From the NCBI GenBank assembly GCA_025456105.1, contig JALOLG010000024.1:1-9755 (forward strand): DNA of 9,755 bases. Reading direction: 5' to 3'. A program made the position numbers and the translations under genes. Source of the stretch: Ilumatobacteraceae bacterium (lineage in GTDB: Bacteria > Actinomycetota > Acidimicrobiia > Acidimicrobiales > Ilumatobacteraceae). Position 1 is the first letter of the stretch, and every line of letters starts with the position of its first letter. The notes beneath the pieces are model-generated. The model ran no database searches and had not been told where the DNA came from. It worked only from the letters and a program-made list of their open reading frames with translations. Positions 6,622-9,755 of the stretch are shown here, piece after piece.

Positions 6622-7011
6622 GTGACCGAGCTGCTCAGCATCGTGCTGGTCATCGCCGCCGCCTACGGGGCGTACCGCCTGGCCCGGCTGATCGAGCCGC
6701 ACTGGGTGTCGAAGGACGGCACGCGGTTCGTGTGCCGCGGCCAGCTGATCGAACAGCGCGGCGGCGCCCCCGGCCGCGACCACGAGTACCGCGTGATCGT
6801 GCAGGACGACGGCACGCTGCTCGCCGGCCGCCGGTCGGGCATCCGGATCGACCCGACGCCGTGGCGGCTCGTGGGCCGCGCCCCCGACGCAGCTCGCCGC
6901 CGCGCCATCTTCCTCCTCGACGGCGGCGACGATGCCGGGCGGATGCTCGCCCTGCGGCTGCCGACGTCGAGCCGGGCCGTCGCGGTGCTCGACGCGCTCG
7001 TGTCGCGCTGA
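6622..7011 (+). CDS. small single-pass membrane protein (129 aa), unknown function
   Basis: A 129-residue protein. An N-terminal helix (about 3-20, LLSIVLVIAAAYGAYRL) is followed by a basic, mixed alpha/beta cytoplasmic domain. This domain has strands around KDGTRFVCRGQLIEQ (31-45) and HEYRVIVQDDGTLLAGRR (54-71), and an Arg-rich stretch leading to FLLDGGDD (97-104). The start GTG 6622 follows a G-rich stretch (6611-6614), a plausible weak ribosome site. An ATG at 6608 is out of frame and reaches a stop after five codons. The gene is divergent from the glycosylase (60-bp gap) and converges on metX with only 5 bp between the stops. I do not recognise the family; coding looks real from the membrane helix and codon pattern. 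Confidence 0.7.
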   Translation: MTELLSIVLVIAAAYGAYRLARLIEPHWVSKDGTRFVCRGQLIEQRGGAPGRDHEYRVIVQDDGTLLAGRRSGIRIDPTPWRLVGRAPDAARRRAIFLLDGGDDAGRMLALRLPTSSRAVAVLDALVSR

Positions 7012-7016
7012 CTCCG

Positions 7017-8216
7017 TCAGCCGAGCGGCACGTGGTCGAGGAAGCGCGCGATCGGCTCGACGATCTGGTCGTGGTTGATGAGGAACGCGTCGTGGCCGTG
7101 CGGTGAGTGGATCTCGTGATAGCGGCTCGGCACGCCCTGCTGCGTGAGCAGCTCGTGGATCCGCTGCTGCTGGTACGCCGGGTAGAGCATGTCGCTCGAG
7201 ATGCCGATCGACAGCGACGGGACGTGGATGCGCCGCATCGCCGCCTCGAGCGAGCCGCGGCCGCGGGCCACGTCGTGCAGGTCCATGGCCTTGCCGATCA
7301 CCAGGTAGCTGTTGGCGTCGAAGCGGCGCACCAGCTTCTCGCCGTGGTAGTCGAGGTAGCGCTCCACCTCGAAGCGCTGCCACAGGTCGAACGTGTCGCC
7401 GTACTCCCCCACCTCGGCGAGCTCGCGCCCGAAGCGCTCGGTGAAGGAGTTGTCGCTCCGGAACGTCACCTGCGCCACCTGGCGGGCGATCGCGAGCCCC
7501 TCCCACGGTCCCTCGCCCGGCGGGGCGTCGTAGTAGTCGCCGCCACGCCAGCGCGGGTCGAGGCGGATGGCGCGCCGGCCGATCGCACCCCATGCGATCT
7601 GCTGGGCGGTGGCCTGCAGGCACGTCGCGATCGGCACGATCGACGCGACCCGCTCCGGGAAGGTGATCGCCCACTCGAGCACCTGCATGCCGCCCATCGA
7701 GCCGCCGATGACGGCGTGCCAGCGACGGACGCCGAGGTGGTCCATGAGCCGCACCTGGGCGCGGACCATGTCGCGGATCGTCACCACCGGGAAGCGGGAG
7801 CCGTACGGGCGACCGTCGTCGGGGTGCGGCGAGGCCGGACCGGTGGAGCCCTGGCAGCCGCCGAGCACGTTGGCGCACACCACGAACCAGCGCTCGGTGT
7901 CGATCGCCTTGCCGGGCCCGATCAGGTCGTCCCACCAGCCGGGTGCGCCGTGACCGGGGCCGGCCCGCCCGGCGGCGTGGCTGTCGCCCGTCCAGGCGTG
8001 GCACACGAGCACGGCGTTCGACGCGTCGGGCGCCAGCGTCCCCCAGGTCTCGTAGGCGAGGTCGACGCGCCGCAGCATCGCCCCGCTCTCGACGGCGAAC
8101 GGGTGGTGGGCCGCGATGTCGACGAACCGGCGCTGGCCGACCGGGTCACCCGGCTGCCACGCCCCCGTCACGGGCAGCAGGTCGCGCGACGGCCCGGTCG
8201 TGCCGACGTGGTCCAC
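7017..8216 (-). CDS. metX: homoserine O-acetyltransferase
   Basis: A 399-residue alpha/beta-hydrolase-fold enzyme that acylates homoserine (normally from acetyl-CoA) in the first committed step of methionine synthesis, in the cytoplasm. Family features are the strand LAYETWGTL (53-61), NAVLVCHAWTGDSHAAG (67-83), NVLGGCQGSTGP (116-127) and YGSRFPVVTIRDMV (138-151). The nucleophile elbow is GGSMGG with Ser173. The remaining triad members are Asp342 in ISSDMLYP and His375 in HGHDAFL. Some MetX-like enzymes use succinyl-CoA, which I cannot exclude. The start is GTG 8216, behind a strong AGGAGG (8227-8222) with a five-base spacer. An in-frame ATG at 8378 would give 453 residues, but the added part translates the riboswitch and is not MetX-like. 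Expression should fall when SAM is plentiful, given the aptamer in the leader. Confidence 0.95.
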   Translation of the reverse strand: MDHVGTTGPSRDLLPVTGAWQPGDPVGQRRFVDIAAHHPFAVESGAMLRRVDLAYETWGTLAPDASNAVLVCHAWTGDSHAAGRAGPGHGAPGWWDDLIGPGKAIDTERWFVVCANVLGGCQGSTGPASPHPDDGRPYGSRFPVVTIRDMVRAQVRLMDHLGVRRWHAVIGGSMGGMQVLEWAITFPERVASIVPIATCLQATAQQIAWGAIGRRAIRLDPRWRGGDYYDAPPGEGPWEGLAIARQVAQVTFRSDNSFTERFGRELAEVGEYGDTFDLWQRFEVERYLDYHGEKLVRRFDANSYLVIGKAMDLHDVARGRGSLEAAMRRIHVPSLSIGISSDMLYPAYQQQRIHELLTQQGVPSRYHEIHSPHGHDAFLINHDQIVEPIARFLDHVPLG

Positions 8217-8221
8217 GCTGC

Positions 8222-8227
8222 CCTCCT
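8222..8227 (-). promoter_or_regulatory. metX Shine-Dalgarno sequence
   Basis: AGGAGG on the minus strand lies five bases before GTG 8216. It decides the metX start and is the only strong ribosome site in the window, consistent with metX being the gene with a long structured leader. TGCCC at 8266-8262 could pair with GGGCA at 8223-8219, covering the end of the site, a possible sequestering arm. Confidence 0.75.
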
Positions 8228-8278
8228 CTCGCTGCCGTCTCGATCTCGGTCCGAAGTCTGCGGGCACGACGAGCGTCC

Positions 8279-8382
8279 GAACGCCGGGTTGCCGGCGGTC
8301 GCCGGCCGCATCCCGCCGAAGCGGAGGCACCTTGGGGCGTTCACCCAGGTTGCCGGGCCCCGAGGGGCCACTCGTCATGCCG
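8279..8382 (-). promoter_or_regulatory. SAM riboswitch, SAM-IV or SAM-I/IV type, in the metX leader
   Basis: On the minus strand the shared SAM-I/SAM-IV aptamer core is visible: GAGTGG (8373-8368 region), CCCGGCAACC (8357-8348) and AAGGTGCC (8333-8326). P2 is short, GGCCC-CTCG-GGGCC (8369-8356). P3 is ACCTGGG pairing with CCCC-A-AGGT, leaving loop TGAACGC. A CCGC-TTCG-GCGG hairpin (8324-8313) sits where SAM-I has P4. P1 would be GCAT (8380-8377) with ATGC (8311-8308). It is followed by a P5-like hairpin, GCCGGC-GACC-GCCGGC (8306-8291). Decisively, P3-loop GAACGC (8342-8337) is perfectly complementary to GCGTTC (8284-8279), the P3-loop/3' pseudoknot known from SAM-IV and SAM-I/IV. It lies upstream of metX, a classic target. 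Binding SAM should lower metX expression, probably at translation, as no terminator is seen. The short P1 is the weakest part. Confidence 0.85.
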
Positions 8383-8388
8383 GACGGG

Positions 8389-8394
8389 ATGGTA
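8389..8394 (-). promoter_or_regulatory. -10 element for the metX leader transcript
   Basis: TACCAT on the minus strand (8394-8389), the same hexamer as before the 75-aa gene. A start six to seven bases later would be at about 8382, right at the 5' edge of the aptamer. It lies 8 bp after the stop of the upstream gene, so metX would have its own promoter within this narrow gap. No clear -35 box is seen. Confidence 0.5.
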
Positions 8395-8401
8395 TCGCCC
8401 G

Positions 8402-9259
8402 TCAGCTCGGGTAGCGGCGTTCGATCTCCTGCACTTCGGGGAGCCCCACGATCGCGGTGAAGTCGTCGAAGTCGACGAGCTCGTGGAGCCGGTCGCGCAG
8501 GCTTCCCTCGGCGTGCAGCGCCGCGAGCGCGTCGCGGAGCGCGCGGGTGGCCGCCAGCAGACCCGACAGGGGCGACACCACCAGTGTGAAGCCCAGCTCG
8601 GCCAGCTCGGCACGCGTGAGCAGCGGCGTGCGCCCGTGCTCGACCATGTTGGCGACGAGCGTGATGTCGGGGAGCGCCGTGGCGATCGCCTCCAGCTCGG
8701 CGAGCGAGGCCGGCGCCTCCACGAAGAGGGCGTCGACGCCCGTGTCGCGCGCCATGCGCGCCCGCTCGATCGCCTCGTCGAGCCCGTGGACCGCACGTGC
8801 GTCGGTGCGAGCCGTCACGTGCAGGTGCGACCGGTGGTCGCAGGCCGCACGGAGCTTGGCGAGCCAGTCGGCCCGCTCGACCACCTGCTTGCCCTCCATG
8901 TGACCGCAGCGCTTCGGCCACACCTGGTCCTCCAGGAACATCCCGGCCGCACCGGCGTCCTCCCACAGCTCCACCGTGCGACGGACGTTGAGGGGGTTCC
9001 CGTACCCGGTGTCGGCGTCGACCACGACGGACAGCTCGGGTGCGGCCCGGCACACCCGACGGGCCACGTCGGCGACCTCGGTCTGGGTGAGCAGCCCGAC
9101 ATCGGGCGCACCGAGCAGCGTCCCCGACACGCAGAAGCCGGAGACGAACACGGTCGAGAAGCCCACCTCGCCAGCGAGCCGGGCCGACAGCGCGTCCCAC
9201 ACACCCGGCATCAGCACCGGGCCAGCCGCCAGAGCGTCACGGAGCCGATCCCCACGCAT
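8402..9259 (-). CDS. isocitrate lyase / PEP phosphomutase family enzyme
   Basis: A 285-residue TIM-barrel protein of the ICL/PEPM superfamily, with a length typical of short members (2-methylisocitrate lyase, oxaloacetate decarboxylase-like, carboxy-PEP phosphonomutase). Motifs are MPGVWDALSARLA (17-29), the metal-binding VVVDADTGYGNP (78-89, Asp81 and Asp83), EDQVWPKRCGHMEGK (110-124) with the KRCGH catalytic loop and its Cys118, ARTDA (150-154) and FVEAP (179-183). The KRCGH loop suggests C-C bond lyase chemistry rather than phosphonate formation, but the substrate is uncertain. No prpC or prpD neighbours support methylcitrate-cycle PrpB. The start is ATG 9259; the start codon lies inside an inverted repeat shared with the divergent gene, with no Shine-Dalgarno sequence. 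The gene ends 20 bp before the predicted metX leader. Confidence 0.88.
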   Translation of the reverse strand: MRGDRLRDALAAGPVLMPGVWDALSARLAGEVGFSTVFVSGFCVSGTLLGAPDVGLLTQTEVADVARRVCRAAPELSVVVDADTGYGNPLNVRRTVELWEDAGAAGMFLEDQVWPKRCGHMEGKQVVERADWLAKLRAACDHRSHLHVTARTDARAVHGLDEAIERARMARDTGVDALFVEAPASLAELEAIATALPDITLVANMVEHGRTPLLTRAELAELGFTLVVSPLSGLLAATRALRDALAALHAEGSLRDRLHELVDFDDFTAIVGLPEVQEIERRYPS

Positions 9260-9287
9260 GTGCCGGACGGTACCGTGGGCACATGCG
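9255..9287. promoter_or_regulatory. symmetric divergent promoter/operator with both start codons inside
   Basis: CGCATGTGCC (9255-9264) and GGCACATGCG (9278-9287) form a perfect 10-bp inverted repeat with a 13-bp spacer. The spacer contains a second palindrome, ACGGTACCGT (9267-9276), off-centre by half a base. Each arm holds one start codon: ATG 9259 on minus and ATG 9283 on plus. The inner palindrome gives TACCGT on both strands, six bases before the plus ATG and seven before the minus ATG, as expected of two leaderless -10 elements sharing one core. A regulator-binding operator is the alternative or an additional role. Confidence 0.6.
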
Positions 9288-9755
9288 AGTCCTGGTGGTC
9301 GGATCCGGTGGTGTCGGCTCGGCGTTCGTGGCGATCGCGTCACGCCGTGAGGCCTACGAGCACATCACGGTGGCCGACATCGACCTCGAGCGAGCCCAGG
9401 CGGCCGTGGCGATGGCCGGCGGCAACGAGTCGGGCGACCGCATCGTGGCGGCCCAGGTCGACGCCTCGAAGGAGGAGCAGATCACCGAGCTCGCCCGCTC
9501 GATGGGCGCCGAGGTGATCCTCAACGCCTGCGACCCGCGGTTCAACGAGCCGATCTTCGACGGTGCGTTCGCCGCCGGCACCCACTACGTCGACATGGCG
9601 ATGCACATGTCGGTGCCCCACCCGCAGCACCCGTACGAGAAGACCGGCATCCGCCTCGGCGACGCGCAGTTCGCCCAGCACCCGCTGTGGCGCAACCGGG
9701 GCATGATGGCCCTCGTCGGCATGGGCGTCGAGCCCGGCTTCTCCGACGTCGCCGC
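9283..9755 (+). CDS. saccharopine dehydrogenase-like oxidoreductase (partial, 3' end off window)
   Basis: The first 157 codons of a gene that continues beyond the window. The N-terminus MRVLVVGSGGVGSAF is a Rossmann dinucleotide-binding motif (GSGGVGS, 7-13), followed by the strand ITVADIDLERA with acidic residues (Asp32, Asp34) near the cofactor ribose. VILNACDPRFNEPIFDGAFAAGTHYVDMA and GMGVEPGFSDV near the window end are typical of the saccharopine dehydrogenase NAD(P)-binding family. This family includes lysine-epsilon-dehydrogenase and carboxynorspermidine-synthase-like enzymes, and the subfamily cannot be decided without the C-terminal half. The start is ATG 9283; it lacks a Shine-Dalgarno sequence, and TACCGT lies six bases upstream, suggesting a leaderless message. 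It is divergent from the ICL/PEPM gene and shares the symmetric promoter. Confidence 0.88.
   Translation, partial: MRVLVVGSGGVGSAFVAIASRREAYEHITVADIDLERAQAAVAMAGGNESGDRIVAAQVDASKEEQITELARSMGAEVILNACDPRFNEPIFDGAFAAGTHYVDMAMHMSVPHPQHPYEKTGIRLGDAQFAQHPLWRNRGMMALVGMGVEPGFSDVA

Noticed and set aside
6608..6625. A five-codon ATG mini-ORF overlapping the GTG start of the 129-residue gene.
   Set aside because: Too short to judge and without a ribosome site; probably chance.
8309..8391. A 7-bp pairing CATCCCG (8391-8385) with CGGGATG (8315-8309) as the riboswitch P1.
   Set aside because: Its 5' arm overlaps the predicted -10 TACCAT, so it would not be transcribed from that promoter, and it would destroy the UUCG hairpin. 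It remains possible only if transcription reads through from the upstream gene.
7107..8414. A 435-codon plus-strand frame antisense to metX.
   Set aside because: MetX motifs are complete on the other strand; this frame has no recognisable domain.
1..9755. CRISPR arrays, insertion sequences, phage genes, toxin-antitoxin or defence operons.
   Set aside because: No repeat-spacer pattern, transposase, integrase or known defence motif was seen. The gene content is ordinary metabolism and repair.

Overview
The window is about 9.8 kb of very GC-rich chromosomal DNA, with nearly every third codon position G or C. It looks like an actinobacterium, possibly of the Acidimicrobiia (Ilumatobacter-like) lineage. 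The clues are GTG starts, genes packed with gaps of only a few bases, apparently leaderless promoters, a tRNA with encoded CCA, and a SAM riboswitch of the SAM-IV type, which is mainly actinobacterial. The taxonomic placement is inference.

Layout. 20-997 (+) is a CapA-family metallophosphatase-like protein. 1003-2445 (-) is an ABC exporter that has lost its N-terminal membrane helices. It stops abruptly at about 2446, where a short plus-strand C-terminal-like remnant (2443-2514) begins, so this is either a rearrangement breakpoint or an assembly join. 2466-3845 (-) is a membrane-anchored diacylglycerol/lipid kinase, divergent from a 2OG-Fe(II) oxygenase of the isopenicillin-N-synthase family (3877-4860, +). 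Next come a perfect 12-bp hairpin and tRNA-Gly(GCC) (-). A minus-strand group follows: a Fpg/Nei DNA glycosylase (5773-6561), a one-helix membrane protein coupled to it by an ATGA overlap (5285-5776), and a 75-residue conserved-looking protein (5024-5251). 6622-7011 (+) is a small membrane protein convergent with metX (7017-8216, -), which encodes homoserine O-acetyltransferase. metX carries a SAM riboswitch in its leader. 8402-9259 (-) is an isocitrate lyase/PEP mutase family enzyme, sharing a 23-bp divergent gap with a saccharopine-dehydrogenase-like gene (9283 onward, +) that runs off the window.

How they work together. This is mostly housekeeping and metabolic sequence, not a single gene system. 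I see no phage, transposon, CRISPR or recognisable defence operon. The most rewarding parts are regulatory. The metX leader has the conserved SAM-aptamer core and a perfect 6-bp P3-loop/3' pseudoknot. Several genes without a Shine-Dalgarno sequence have a -10-like hexamer exactly six bases before the start codon. The 9259/9283 gap is a symmetric element in which both start codons lie inside the arms of an inverted repeat. The broken ABC exporter and the non-canonical zinc ligands of the glycosylase are the main coding oddities.
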